A stretch of 62,630 bases of DNA from Lachnospiraceae bacterium (GCA_017437785.1 JAFRXH010000021.1:1-62630), one strand, 5' to 3'; shown: positions 9,642 to 18,963, counted from the stretch's first letter. Numbers and translations are program-made. The notes: generated from the letters alone by a model not told the origin.

Positions 9642-10355
9642 ATGGAAGGACAGATCTTAAACAGTATAGAAGTTTCTAATGTAGATTATTCATATCGTAA
9701 AAACCACGTGCTTAAAAATCTGAATTTTACTCTTCCTCTGGGTGAGAGTATCGCGATACTGGGAGCCAACGGCTGCGGGAAGTCAACGCTTTTATCAATC
9801 CTGGCCGGGGTACGCCGCTGTCCGGGAGCTGCCATGATGTACGGAAACAGCGATCTTACTAAGGATAAGAAGCTGCGCTCAAAGCTTATCGGCTATGTCC
9901 CGCAGACCGATCCACTGCTGCCGGAATTATCGGTGCGCGATAATCTGCTGTTATGGTTAAAGGGTCCCGCAAAAGAACTGGATGCGGCACTTGAGCTGCC
10001 CTCAGTCAAGATGCTTAATATAGAAAGCTTTATCAAAAAGCCCGTAAAGGCCCTCTCCGGCGGTATGAGAAAGCGCGTCAGCCTGGCCACCGCCCTTATC
10101 AACGATCCGCAGATACTGATAATGGACGAGCCCGCCGCCGCTCTGGATCTGTGTTACAAGGCAGAGATACGTGATTATCTTGCGGCTTTCCACGAAAGCG
10201 GCCGCACGCTCCTCCTTACAACGCATGATGAAGAGGATCTCTCCATCATCACACTTTTATGCCTGATACGCGACGGACAGCTCCATAAGAGCAGCCGTGT
10301 TGTACGCGGAGACGAACTCATCTCAGTTATAAAAGGAGAGCGGGATGTTCCTTAA
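9642..10355 (+). CDS. ABC transporter ATP-binding protein
   Basis: A 237-residue nucleotide-binding subunit that would power the two permeases encoded directly downstream. Visible motifs are Walker A GANGCGKST (about residue 46), Q-loop region YVPQTDP, signature LSGGMRKRVSLA (about residue 140), Walker B ILIMDEP and the H-loop TTHDEED. The length fits a single ABC domain. GGGAGG precedes the ATG, and the 3' end overlaps the next start by 11 bp, indicating translational coupling. No substrate-binding protein is present, and both permeases are of the ABC-2 kind, so export is more likely than import. The substrate is unknown. Confidence 0.93.
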   Translation: MEGQILNSIEVSNVDYSYRKNHVLKNLNFTLPLGESIAILGANGCGKSTLLSILAGVRRCPGAAMMYGNSDLTKDKKLRSKLIGYVPQTDPLLPELSVRDNLLLWLKGPAKELDAALELPSVKMLNIESFIKKPVKALSGGMRKRVSLATALINDPQILIMDEPAAALDLCYKAEIRDYLAAFHESGRTLLLTTHDEEDLSIITLLCLIRDGQLHKSSRVVRGDELISVIKGERDVP

Positions 10356-11532
10356 ACTCTTAAAACTCGAGATAAAAAAGGCACTGCACTGCCTGCCGGT
10401 ATTCTTTGCCGCCCTCATCATCTTCGGCACGCTGATAGGGATGATCTACTCCTCCTTATCACGCAGTCTCTACGAAGGTGAGGCCGTAGCCCGTGCCACT
10501 GTAGGCGTGGTGACGGATGAATCCGACAGCCGTTATATCGATATGCTCATCGACTATCTCTCCGGTATGGAATCGGCTGCTTTCGCACTGGACTTCGAAG
10601 TAATGGACGAGGAAGAAGCCATGAACGGCTTAAACCGCGGCCGTCTCGTGGCCGTACTGCTGCTGCCGGAGGATACCATAAACGGCATACTCTACGGCGA
10701 TAACTTCCCCGTACAGGTAGTCTTTTCTAAAGAGCAGAGCTTATCAAATGTCTTCCTCTACGAGCTGACCCATGCGGGCATGAAGCTCTTGTCATCCGCC
10801 CAGGCTTCCACCTACGCGGCTTCCACGCTCTACGAAAAAGCCGGGAAACCGGAGGATCTGTGGGAGGCCTACAACGATATTGATATGCTCAACTTCTCTT
10901 ACGTGCTCTCACGCGAGAGGCTCTTCTTTACGGAAGATACCCTGCCGGCCATATTCACTTATGCCGCAACGGCGCTTATCCTTCTGATATCCTTTTCACA
11001 TATCTGCTTTGCCCCTGCGCTAAGGCGCGAAGACAGCGGCTTTTACCAGCTGCTCTTTTCCGACAGAACAAACCCCATGCTCTATCTTTTCGTGAAGTAT
11101 CTGGTCAACAGCCTGCTCTATTTTGTCCTGCTTTTTACCGGACTTTTTTTCTTTTCCAAAGCAGCCGGCGATTTTGATATTTATTTTGACGCAAAAAACA
11201 TACTGATGATACTGCTCTGCTCCTGCCTCATCACTTCGATGGGCCTGTTTTTGGAGCAGCTCTTTTCCGAGGCGGGCGCCATAATGGCGCAGATAATCCT
11301 CTGCATAGCGATGCTTTTCTTATGCGGCGCCATACTTCCGGCAGCTTTCCTGCCTGCTGTGGTGCTTAATATCGGAAACGCGCTCCCCTTTGCCCCGCTT
11401 CACCGCAGTCTTTCTTATTTCCTTAACGGAAACAGCGCCGACCCGGAACTGCTGCCCTTACTCTTATGGAGTGCCGGACTGTTCTTTGCGGCCTGGCTGA
11501 TCTTCAAGCTCAGAAAGGAGGCGCGCTCATGA
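10345..11532 (+). CDS. ABC-2 type permease subunit
   Basis: A 395-residue membrane protein. One membrane segment lies near residues 15-40. A large, mostly hydrophilic outside loop follows (about 45-205), and then five or so membrane segments fill the C-terminal half. This one-plus-loop-plus-five layout is that of ABC-2 type exporters of the YhgE/CcmB/DrrB kind. GGAG lies just before the ATG, inside the end of the ATPase gene. Its stop codon overlaps the ATG of the next permease (ATGA). It probably pairs with that second permease as a heterodimer. Substrate unknown. Confidence 0.82.
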   Translation: MFLKLLKLEIKKALHCLPVFFAALIIFGTLIGMIYSSLSRSLYEGEAVARATVGVVTDESDSRYIDMLIDYLSGMESAAFALDFEVMDEEEAMNGLNRGRLVAVLLLPEDTINGILYGDNFPVQVVFSKEQSLSNVFLYELTHAGMKLLSSAQASTYAASTLYEKAGKPEDLWEAYNDIDMLNFSYVLSRERLFFTEDTLPAIFTYAATALILLISFSHICFAPALRREDSGFYQLLFSDRTNPMLYLFVKYLVNSLLYFVLLFTGLFFFSKAAGDFDIYFDAKNILMILLCSCLITSMGLFLEQLFSEAGAIMAQIILCIAMLFLCGAILPAAFLPAVVLNIGNALPFAPLHRSLSYFLNGNSADPELLPLLLWSAGLFFAAWLIFKLRKEARS

Positions 11533-12608
11533 ATCCTTTCCGCCTGCTCTTATTCAGATTAAGGAGCCTGATACTGACGCCGGCCTTTTTGGTGCTGTTG
11601 CTGGCTCTGCCTGTTGCCGCGCTGCTCATACCCGCCGTGGTCAGCTACGATACCGGCGTGGACGATACCGTGGCAGCCGGCTACATAGTCATCGACGAAG
11701 ACGAAGAAGTCGTTGCTTTTGATGATTACGCAGATGATATAGAAGCTTTTACTGCGATACTTGACCACGGCGATCCGGATTCTCTCTTTTCTTTCAAAGG
11801 TTTTGAAGATATGAACGAATTGCGCGCAGGCGTTGTATCCGGGGATCTGGAATGCGCCTATGTGATACCTGAGGATCTGTTTGAACGCATGTGTAAGGGC
11901 GATAAGAAGAATCTTATCCCCGTACTCACCTCGCCCAAAAGCAGCCTTACGGCACTGGTGAGCGAGACCGTATACGCAGCGGTATTTGAATGTGTATCGG
12001 GCCCCATATTCCTTGAATACCTTAAAGATGACAGCACCATAGCCGATGCTATCGGCGATGTGATCAGTGAAGAGGAAGTATTGAGTGAGCAGGCCGCGCA
12101 CCAGCAGGACGGCTCCACCTTCTCCTTCCTGTACGAAAATACCCCCAAAGCACATGCGGTATCACGTAATGCGGTACTGCTCTCCCCTCTTAAAGGCTTA
12201 CTGGCAGTGATAATACTGCTCGCAGGCTTTACTGGTGCGCTGACCTATTACAATGCTGCGGAAAATCCGCTGTATGCGCGTTTCTCCGTACGTGTGGTAA
12301 TGATACTCTCACCCATGCTGCTAAGCTCCCTGCTGGCGTTTTTATGTATCATCTTCATCCCCGGACTGATGGAGGGAAATATCTTTGCGGAGCTTATCCG
12401 GCTGATCTTTTACCAGCTCATATGCCTGGTATTCCTGTTGCTTATCACTACGTTAATAAAAGGCCGGTCAGTGATATACGCTTTCATGCCGGTATATCTC
12501 CTGTCCTGCCTTATCTTCTCTCCCGTGTTCATCGACCTTGGCCAGTTCATCCCGATGATGCGGGGCTTAAAGTGGGTATTCATGAGCAGCTTTTACCTGT
12601 TGAAATAA
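11529..12608 (+). CDS. Second ABC-2 type permease subunit
   Basis: Start set at the ATG at 11529 (MNPFRLLLFRLRSL), which has AAAGGAGG upstream and overlaps the previous stop as ATGA; the open frame extends 21 codons further but that part is inside the previous gene. The product has 359 residues. It has the same layout as its neighbour: an N-terminal membrane helix (about 15-40), an acidic extracytoplasmic loop to about residue 210, then several membrane helices. It completes the three-gene exporter and is followed by a strong terminator. Confidence 0.8.
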   Translation: MNPFRLLLFRLRSLILTPAFLVLLLALPVAALLIPAVVSYDTGVDDTVAAGYIVIDEDEEVVAFDDYADDIEAFTAILDHGDPDSLFSFKGFEDMNELRAGVVSGDLECAYVIPEDLFERMCKGDKKNLIPVLTSPKSSLTALVSETVYAAVFECVSGPIFLEYLKDDSTIADAIGDVISEEEVLSEQAAHQQDGSTFSFLYENTPKAHAVSRNAVLLSPLKGLLAVIILLAGFTGALTYYNAAENPLYARFSVRVVMILSPMLLSSLLAFLCIIFIPGLMEGNIFAELIRLIFYQLICLVFLLLITTLIKGRSVIYAFMPVYLLSCLIFSPVFIDLGQFIPMMRGLKWVFMSSFYLLK

Positions 12609-12701
12609 AGAATCGAGTAGGGAAGACGAAGTCGCACCCTGCTCGCGCGCGGGTCGCCGGTTACCGTCAGGCAACGTTATCCTTTCGTCGACCCTGTGCA
12701 T

Positions 12702-12735
12702 AAAAAACCACCGGCCTGATGACCGGTGGTTTTCA
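12702..12735. terminator. Bidirectional intrinsic terminator
   Basis: Stem ACCACCGG (12707-12714) with CCGGTGGT (12723-12730), flanked by an A run on the left and a T run on the right. It can end the ABC operon from the left and the FliD-like gene from the right. Confidence 0.88.
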
Positions 12736-12738
12736 TTT

Positions 12739-13587
12739 TCAGTTCAATCCGTTTAGTAAGGTGGTCGCCTGCTGCAGCGCTTCTTCGTTTATCGTGATCT
12801 TCTTTGAAGGATCCGCCGCTTCCTCTTCCTTTTCCTCAGTGGCTCCCGTAAGCTTTCCTATGCTCTCCTTCGCCATGGTGTCTGCCTGGGTGGACCAGTT
12901 GCCACGGGCGTTGTAGGTAGCTGCCGATGCATTCTGTGTAGAGCGGCTTATCGACGTTGCCTTAGCCCCCACCTGCGATGCATAGGAGTTCACGCCTGTG
13001 AACAGTTCCTTAACAGTGGTGGTATCCGCCTTTTTAAAAGCCGATTCGTCAAAGCTTAACTTATCATCGGATCCGACCTTTATGCCCACCTCAGCCAGGA
13101 GTTTTGAATTCTTCCTGCTCATGTTTGCCATCCAGCCGCCGGTACGCAGCACGCTCTTCGTCTCCGAATCAGCCGCACTGTCTATGGCCGAATTATAGGC
13201 TTTGACAAAATCCTTTACCGCCCCGGCTATCTTATCCGGATCGGCAAACTCTTCCTTAGTATGTCCCTTGTCATCGGTAACACTCTTAGTCTTATAAAGA
13301 CTCTCATTACCCAGCTCGGATGCTTTCTTTACCAGCTTATCCGCATCTGCCTTGATGCCGGTCAGCTTTGCATCCGTATCGCCGACAGCCGCTTTCTTAT
13401 CCGCCTTTTCCCGGGCATAATAATTCTTCAGCAGCTTTCCGTAACTGCCGTTACGTACCGACGCCATATCTCCCAGATCCAGATTAAAGATACTGCTGTA
13501 ATCAACCGACGATGACTGCTTATCGGACGATGTCCCGAAAAGCACGGAATAATTGATACCTGAACTTAAACCGCTTATACCTGCCAT
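12739..13587 (-). CDS. FliD C-terminal-domain-like protein of unknown role
   Basis: A 282-residue protein without signal peptide or membrane segment. Residues about 120-230 resemble the C-terminal part of the flagellar cap protein FliD: a VKDFVKAYNSAIDSA stretch, then GIKVGSDDKLSFDESAFKKA, then VKELFTGVNSYASQV. In FliD these form the helical region that begins with an asparagine-containing FVxAYN segment. The protein is much shorter than FliD (usually above 450), and no flagellar gene is nearby. GGAGGAAAGG precedes the ATG, and the gene has its own promoter. It may be a derived filament-cap-like or coiled-coil protein; function unknown. Confidence 0.55.
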   Translation of the reverse strand: MAGISGLSSGINYSVLFGTSSDKQSSSVDYSSIFNLDLGDMASVRNGSYGKLLKNYYAREKADKKAAVGDTDAKLTGIKADADKLVKKASELGNESLYKTKSVTDDKGHTKEEFADPDKIAGAVKDFVKAYNSAIDSAADSETKSVLRTGGWMANMSRKNSKLLAEVGIKVGSDDKLSFDESAFKKADTTTVKELFTGVNSYASQVGAKATSISRSTQNASAATYNARGNWSTQADTMAKESIGKLTGATEEKEEEAADPSKKITINEEALQQATTLLNGLN

Positions 13588-13634
13588 AACCTTTCCTCCT
13601 TGAACACGTATGACATGCCTATAGTTCTGATTAC

Positions 13635-13663
13635 ATTATACTATATCCGCGCTTTTTTTACAA
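13635..13663 (-). promoter_or_regulatory. Promoter of the FliD-like gene
   Basis: The minus strand reads TTGTAA (13658-13663), 17 bp, TATAAT (13635-13640). The -10 is perfect and the -35 matches four of six. It overlaps the end of the upstream gene. Confidence 0.65.
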
Positions 13664-13882
13664 GTCCACACTGCCGCTTATCTTCCCGCCGTTTGCGGTA
13701 TAATAAGCCTTTCCGTCCTCGGGCTTTACGTAGAGTTTGATGTCGCTTATCTTCTTTCCCTTGTTGTTCGCCTTAAGGTCGGCCTTGGCTTTTGCCATTA
13801 CGGCGTCCAGCTCATACTGTGCATTGTCCACCTCAAGAAAGATCTGTGTGGTCCCCGTGTATTCAGGTGTTGACTTTTCCAT
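13658..13882 (-). CDS. Small DUF6465-like protein
   Basis: A 74-residue soluble protein with a GGAGGT site before the ATG. The sequence follows the pattern of the DUF6465 family common in Lachnospiraceae: a short variable head, a QIFLEVDNAQYELDAVMAKA segment, a lysine-rich link, then the block ISDIKLYVKPEDGKAYYTAN and a final G.VDL. In other members this domain is often the C-terminal part of a longer lysine/alanine-rich protein; here it stands alone. It lies 19 bp after queH. Function unknown; the family assignment is from memory of the pattern. Confidence 0.6.
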   Translation of the reverse strand: MEKSTPEYTGTTQIFLEVDNAQYELDAVMAKAKADLKANNKGKKISDIKLYVKPEDGKAYYTANGGKISGSVDL

Positions 13883-13901
13883 TTTAGTATACCTCCAATT
13901 C

Positions 13902-14567
13902 TTATATAATATCCTCTGCTACCGCTTTGGATGACATACCTGCTTTCTGCCGCTCACGCTCCGCCCTGCTGAAGGCACACCCGCAGTAATCCTGCCGGTA
14001 GAGTCCGTATTTTGCGGACAGCTCTATCGAGCGCTTGTATCCGTTCTTTTTCTTAAAGTCCGAAGTAAGATATCCAACTCCGCATTCTTTGGCAGTCTTA
14101 AGCCCCAGCTCATTTAACAGCTGCGCGTTTTTTAACGGGGATATGGTGAGCGTTGTGGTAAAGAGATCAAATTCCATCTCCGCGGCATATCTTCCCGCCT
14201 CTTTAAGCCGCAGTTCAAAGCATACGCGGCAGCGCTCTCCGCCTTCGGGGCAGTGTTCAAGCCCCTTAACAGCCTCAAGGAAACGCGCCGGCTCATACGT
14301 CCCCTCTGCAAACTTTATCTGCGCAGCCACATCTGCCGACAATTCCTTTATAAGGCGCTGCTGTTCCGCCACCCTGTGTTCGTATTCCTCTTTGGCCGTG
14401 ATATTGGGATTATAATAAAACACGGTGATGTCAAAATACTTAAACAGGTATTCCAGACAGGCGCTGCTGCAGGGTGCACAGCAGCTGTGCAGCAAAAGCT
14501 TCTTCTTTTCCCCGTTAAGCGCCGCTATATACTCATCAAGCTGTTTTTGGTAGTTTACATTATTCAT
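13902..14567 (-). CDS. queH: Epoxyqueuosine reductase QueH
   Basis: QueH (formerly DUF208) reduces epoxyqueuosine to queuosine in tRNA, the last step of Q modification, in bacteria without QueG. The 221 residues carry the family's cysteine pattern: HSCCAPCSS near residue 28-36, RCRVCFELRL near 107 and DYCGCAFS near 200, which supply iron-sulfur and metal ligands. TTTLTISPLKN and YLTSDFKKKNGYKRS are further family blocks. The ATG overlaps the last 8 bp of the upstream EAL gene, and no strong ribosome binding site is visible, so translation is probably coupled. No other queuosine gene is near. Confidence 0.93.
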   Translation of the reverse strand: MNNVNYQKQLDEYIAALNGEKKKLLLHSCCAPCSSACLEYLFKYFDITVFYYNPNITAKEEYEHRVAEQQRLIKELSADVAAQIKFAEGTYEPARFLEAVKGLEHCPEGGERCRVCFELRLKEAGRYAAEMEFDLFTTTLTISPLKNAQLLNELGLKTAKECGVGYLTSDFKKKNGYKRSIELSAKYGLYRQDYCGCAFSRAERERQKAGMSSKAVAEDII

Positions 14568-16833
14568 TCTTCTTAAGATAGCGTGTTATGAACTCCGGCT
14601 CCGGCACGGGTATCGAGAAGTAATAACCCTGTACCGTGCGGCAGCCTGTTGTCTTTAAGTACTCCACCTGCGCCTCGCTCTCAACGCCTTCGCACACCAC
14701 TTCCATGCCCAGGTCTTTGATGATCTCGACGATCTTTCCCAGCACCATGCGTTCCTGTTCGCTCTCCGCGCTCCTTGCGAAATACTCTCCGTCGATCTTT
14801 ATCACGTCAAAGGGCACTTCGGTCAGCATATTGAGTGACGAATAACCCGTGCCGAAATCATCCATGGAAAGACGCACGCCCAGCATCTTAAGCCTGCGGA
14901 TTATGGCTATCACATCTTCCTTTTCGTTGTCAAATACGCTTTCGGTGATCTCCAGCTCTATCGCCCCGGGAGGGATATTGTACTGCTTTAATACCTTCTC
15001 CACATTCTCAACGTAATCGGGGCTGTGCAGCAAAAGCCGCGACTGGTTCACGGAAACCGGCACCACATCTATGCCGTCGTCCATCATCTCACGCATGCGC
15101 ATGCATACCGATTCCAGCGTATAGAAATCAAGCTGCTCGATAAAGCCGTTGTTTTCAAATATGGGAACGAACTGCTCCGGGCCCAGCACGCTTCCGTTGG
15201 GGCGCACCCAGCGTACCAGCGCCTCCGCTCCGGTCACCTTGTTTTCTATTATATCCCACTTGGTCTGCAGATAAACCTTAAACTCGTTCTCTGCCAGCGC
15301 CTTCTGCATGGAGCTCTCGATATGGTCCACCTTGCGCATGTCATCCACAAAGCGCTCCGTATATAAGGCCTTGGTCTCCTTGGAATCGCTTTTGATCGTT
15401 TTCTTTGCCACATTGGCGTGGTCGATCATCACATCGATATCATGATCATGCTTCTTGACCGGATAGATGCCGTACTTAAAACGTATGGGGTATTTTATCT
15501 GGTTACCCCTGGCGTCCGCGTTCACCGCATTGGTGAATTCATCCATCTTCTTATCCAGCAGCGAATCGTTTATAAGTACCGCCAGGAACTGGTCAGCATC
15601 CATACGCACGCACAGCTCCCTCTCCGAGAAAAGGCGTTCAAAATTCTTTATGCAGCTCACCAGCACCATATCCGCCCTGTGGTGGCCGTAAGATTCGTTG
15701 ATATAACGGAAATTGGCTATATCAAAACGGTAGATGATAAAGGGCGTCTCCCTGTTGCTTATCATGGTATTAAGGGCAAACTCCCTGAAATAGTTCAGGT
15801 TCTTTCCCTTAGTAACGGGATCCTCGTATGCCAGGCGTTCTACCGTCAGATTAGTGCTCTTTGCGCTGATCCATACAAGGGTAAGGGCGCCTATCATCAC
15901 AACTATTATTATCGAACAGGTCAGCACGCTTGTAAAAATGAGCGGCTTGATACTCTGATCGATCAGATTATCCTGAAAACAGCTGACGAAATGCAAACCG
16001 TCGCAGCCGTTAAGCGGTGAATAGCTTACCTGCATGCGGTAACCGTCCGCTGTGGTAATGGTGACGAATCCGTTGGTCTTCTTTGCTATACCGTAATTGA
16101 AGTCCTGCACGGCGCGCTTGCTTAAGCCTTCTTTGTCAGAATGCTCCAACAGTCCCAGCTGGAAGCTCTCATCCGTCATATCCACTATCCTGTATCCGCC
16201 GGCCCCGGCTATGATCTCGCCGGCATCGCTTACCAGCAGGCACTGTCCCTTCTGTGTCTGATATGCAAAAGCATCGGACTCAAATATCCCCTCTATGTCA
16301 ATGGTCGAAAAGACTACACTGCTTATACCGTAATCAGGCGTCCTTACCGGTGCGGCTATCACCATGCTGCTGCCGGTAAAAAGCCTTACCGCAGACGGAG
16401 CCAGACCTATATAAGCCGCTGCCTTGGGGTAACTTAACTCCTGCAGCTGTTCAAACATCTGCTCACTGCCGCCTTCTATGTCTTCCCCGTCTTCATGAAG
16501 TTCCCCCATGGCATTGATATAATAGATATGCCCCAGCGCCGTAAGCTCGCTCGTCGTAGCTATTCTTGCCTGTATCGAATCCTCATCATGCCCCCCGATC
16601 GTCCAGGCCACGTTCATAAGGCCCTGCCCGTATCCCATCAGAAGACTGTTTAAATACTCGCCCATGCTGACATGCTGCTGGTGGAATTCCTTAGATACCT
16701 GCGAGCGGTAAGTATCCTGCTGCACCACGACCATGATTATGCTGAGCGCTATGCAAAGCAGCAGTACAAACAGACCGGCTTTTATGATACCGGTCGATGA
16801 CTTTTCGGTTTTACCCCTTTCCCTGGCTGCCAT
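14560..16833 (-). CDS. Membrane c-di-GMP phosphodiesterase with degenerate GGDEF and intact EAL domain
   Basis: The ATG at 16833 (MAARERGKTEKSS) is preferred because GGGAG lies just upstream; an ATG nine codons earlier has none. Of about 757 residues, a membrane helix lies near 18-37, an extracytoplasmic Cache-like sensor region spans about 40-290, and a second helix lies near 295-320. The GGDEF-type domain that follows is degenerate: the active-site loop reads DADQF in place of GGDEF. The C-terminal EAL domain keeps AEALVRW, ELEITES, MDDFGTGYSS, KIDGEYF and CEGVES, which provide the metal ligands and catalytic base. It is thus expected to hydrolyse c-di-GMP in response to an external signal. 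The start overlaps no other gene, and queH follows with an 8-bp overlap. Confidence 0.9.
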   Translation of the reverse strand: MAARERGKTEKSSTGIIKAGLFVLLLCIALSIIMVVVQQDTYRSQVSKEFHQQHVSMGEYLNSLLMGYGQGLMNVAWTIGGHDEDSIQARIATTSELTALGHIYYINAMGELHEDGEDIEGGSEQMFEQLQELSYPKAAAYIGLAPSAVRLFTGSSMVIAAPVRTPDYGISSVVFSTIDIEGIFESDAFAYQTQKGQCLLVSDAGEIIAGAGGYRIVDMTDESFQLGLLEHSDKEGLSKRAVQDFNYGIAKKTNGFVTITTADGYRMQVSYSPLNGCDGLHFVSCFQDNLIDQSIKPLIFTSVLTCSIIIVVMIGALTLVWISAKSTNLTVERLAYEDPVTKGKNLNYFREFALNTMISNRETPFIIYRFDIANFRYINESYGHHRADMVLVSCIKNFERLFSERELCVRMDADQFLAVLINDSLLDKKMDEFTNAVNADARGNQIKYPIRFKYGIYPVKKHDHDIDVMIDHANVAKKTIKSDSKETKALYTERFVDDMRKVDHIESSMQKALAENEFKVYLQTKWDIIENKVTGAEALVRWVRPNGSVLGPEQFVPIFENNGFIEQLDFYTLESVCMRMREMMDDGIDVVPVSVNQSRLLLHSPDYVENVEKVLKQYNIPPGAIELEITESVFDNEKEDVIAIIRRLKMLGVRLSMDDFGTGYSSLNMLTEVPFDVIKIDGEYFARSAESEQERMVLGKIVEIIKDLGMEVVCEGVESEAQVEYLKTTGCRTVQGYYFSIPVPEPEFITRYLKKNE

Positions 16834-16872
16834 ATCTCTCCCTGCCTGATCATAGTGCAAAAATACTAAATG

Positions 16873-16881
16873 ATTATATCA
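16873..16881 (-). promoter_or_regulatory. Extended -10 promoter of the EAL-domain gene
   Basis: The minus strand reads TGA-TATAAT, a perfect -10 with extended TGn. No clear -35. It is about 40 bp upstream of the chosen start. Confidence 0.6.
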
Positions 16882-16937
16882 CAAAATATCCCATATATCC
16901 ACAACCGGCATCTCATTTTTACCCTATATTAAAAAAC

Positions 16938-16966
16938 TTGCATACCCTGCGCCGTTATTATAAAAT
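16938..16966 (+). promoter_or_regulatory. Promoter of the moxR operon
   Basis: TTGCAT (16938-16943), 17-bp spacer, TAAAAT (16961-16966). It faces away from the EAL-gene promoter. Confidence 0.6.
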
Positions 16967-16999
16967 ATATTGAGATTTTTTATGATTATGGAGGATCCC

Positions 17000-17932
17000 A
17001 TGAACGAAATTCCCGCAAAGATCACAGCCGAGATCAAGAAGGTGATCCACGGCAAGGACAATGTTATAAATCTGACTCTCTGTGCGATACTGGCCGGCGG
17101 TCATGTACTGCTCGAGGATATCCCCGGCGTGGGCAAGACCACTCTGGCAGTCGCCATATCAAAGGCACTGTCCCTTAAATACCAGCGCGTACAGTTCACC
17201 CCCGACGTACTGCCCTCCGATCTTCTGGGCTTTCAGCTTTACGATAAGAACAGCGGCGAATTCCGCTTTCAGGAAGGTTCCATATATACCAACCTGTTTC
17301 TTGCCGACGAGATAAACCGTACTTCACCCAAGACGCAGTCGGCCCTTTTGGAGGTTATGGAGGAGCGCCACGCCACGGTCGAAGGCGTCACCAGGGAACT
17401 CCCCTCTCCTTTCTTCGTACTGGCAACACAGAACCCCTTCGGTTCTTCCGGTACCCAGCGTCTTCCCGAATCACAGCTCGACCGCTTCATGATATGCCTT
17501 ACCATGGGCTATCCCGAATTTAACGATGCCGTCGCCGTATTAAAGGGCGATTCTTCCATAGATCTTAAGACTGTCAACGCGGTTACAGGTGCAGATGAGC
17601 TTATCGCCATGCAGAAGACCGTACACGATCTGTACGCCGCCGAAGAGATCTTTGAGTACGTGGTAGCTCTTACCGAACAGACACGTAATCCCGAATACTT
17701 CGCCTTAGGCTTAAGCCCCCGCGGCTCCATAGCCCTGATGCGCATGGCACGCGCCCACGCTTTCGTAAGCGGCAGGGATTATGTAACACCCGAAGATATC
17801 CATGACATCTTCTACGCCGTTGCCGCCCACCGTGTACGCATGAACGCCCGCGCCAAGGCAGAAGGCTCCACCCTGCCCGACCTGCTCTCCATGGTACTGC
17901 GCCAGGTTCCCGTACCAAGGGTGAATCCATGA
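17000..17932 (+). CDS. MoxR-family AAA+ ATPase
   Basis: A 310-residue ATPase starting at the ATG behind GGAGG (16990-16994); an upstream in-frame ATG has no site. Motifs are Walker A EDIPGVGKTT (near residue 45), Walker B LFLADEINR, the MoxR-typical SALLEVMEER and sensor 1 VLATQNPF. MoxR proteins act as chaperone-like ATPases, usually paired with DUF58/VWA proteins. The stop overlaps the DUF58 start as ATGA. The partner genes suggest assembly or activation of a membrane or cell-envelope complex; its target is not known. Confidence 0.95.
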   Translation: MNEIPAKITAEIKKVIHGKDNVINLTLCAILAGGHVLLEDIPGVGKTTLAVAISKALSLKYQRVQFTPDVLPSDLLGFQLYDKNSGEFRFQEGSIYTNLFLADEINRTSPKTQSALLEVMEERHATVEGVTRELPSPFFVLATQNPFGSSGTQRLPESQLDRFMICLTMGYPEFNDAVAVLKGDSSIDLKTVNAVTGADELIAMQKTVHDLYAAEEIFEYVVALTEQTRNPEYFALGLSPRGSIALMRMARAHAFVSGRDYVTPEDIHDIFYAVAAHRVRMNARAKAEGSTLPDLLSMVLRQVPVPRVNP

Positions 17933-18951
17933 AACTCCGCAACATCTTATACATATGCGGATATTTTACCGGGATCTTCTTTATGATCCTGGGTGCCGTT
18001 TTTTACCGGCAGCCGCTCATCACGGTACTGATACTGCTGATGCTGCTGTTGCCCGTTATTTCTATCGCTCTCACACGCGCAGCCATGAAAAAGCTGTCGA
18101 TCGGTGTCAAAATGCCCGAAGGCGAGATAGCCATGCCCTCCGACCTTAATATAACCATCAGCATGGATAACCGCTCGCCTTTCCCGCTCTTAAACTGTGA
18201 GCTGGTATTTGAATTCCGCAATCTCTTTTTTACCGCTCCTCCGAGACAGGAGATAATGCTCCCGGCAGAGGGTCTGACATGTCACGACTTTAAGCTTCCC
18301 TTCACCTTAGGCGGCGCGGGGATGTTCGACTTTTCCATAAGCGAAGTACGTATTACCGATTATCTGCATTTTTACAGTTTTAAATTTCCCTATACCTTCC
18401 ACCGTGAAGTGCCGGTGCTGCCGGAAAAGATCGAGATGCCCGCAGTCACTCTCACAAAGGCTCTTATAGAAAGCGACGAGAGCGAGACCTCTACCGAAGG
18501 CGAGCTCACACGTGATCTGCTGCAGCTGCGCGAATACCGCCCCGGCGACCGTATAAAGGATATCCACTGGAAGATGACGGCAAAGACCGGCGACATCTCC
18601 GTTAAGGAATACGAGCGTTCAAAAGACCTGTATTATCTGGTACTGCCCGAGCTTGAGACCAATTACCTGCAGCGCTCCTTATCCGTCTTCTACAGTCTGG
18701 GCCTGCAGCTCATCAAACAGAAGGAAAGCTTCCGCGTGGCTATCTACCACACGGGTGATAAAAGCTTTGATATGTACAAGGTAAACGACGACGAAGACCT
18801 TATGCAGGCCTTATACCGCCTGTATCTTGAACCGGTGGAGAAACTGTCCACCGCAATGGAAAGCTTTGACTACCAGTACCCTGACATGCAGGGTGTTATA
18901 CGTATAGCAGCCGGCAAGCTGATAATGCCGGATGAACCCGAGATCTACTGA
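17929..18951 (+). CDS. DUF58 domain protein
   Basis: A 340-residue protein with two N-terminal membrane helices (about 5-25 and 28-48) followed by a soluble region. The DUF58 signature LREYRPGDRIKDIHWKMTAK sits near residue 198-217. DUF58 proteins are nearly always encoded beside MoxR ATPases and transglutaminase-like proteins, as here. It overlaps moxR by 4 bp, and GGAGTAAGC links it to the next gene. Exact role unknown; it is probably a membrane-bound partner of the ATPase. Confidence 0.9.
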   Translation: MKLRNILYICGYFTGIFFMILGAVFYRQPLITVLILLMLLLPVISIALTRAAMKKLSIGVKMPEGEIAMPSDLNITISMDNRSPFPLLNCELVFEFRNLFFTAPPRQEIMLPAEGLTCHDFKLPFTLGGAGMFDFSISEVRITDYLHFYSFKFPYTFHREVPVLPEKIEMPAVTLTKALIESDESETSTEGELTRDLLQLREYRPGDRIKDIHWKMTAKTGDISVKEYERSKDLYYLVLPELETNYLQRSLSVFYSLGLQLIKQKESFRVAIYHTGDKSFDMYKVNDDEDLMQALYRLYLEPVEKLSTAMESFDYQYPDMQGVIRIAAGKLIMPDEPEIY

Positions 18952-18963
18952 AAGGAGTAAGCA

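Noticed and set aside
12739-13587. Flagellar operon
   Set aside because: Only a partial FliD-like similarity is present and no other flagellar gene lies in the window.
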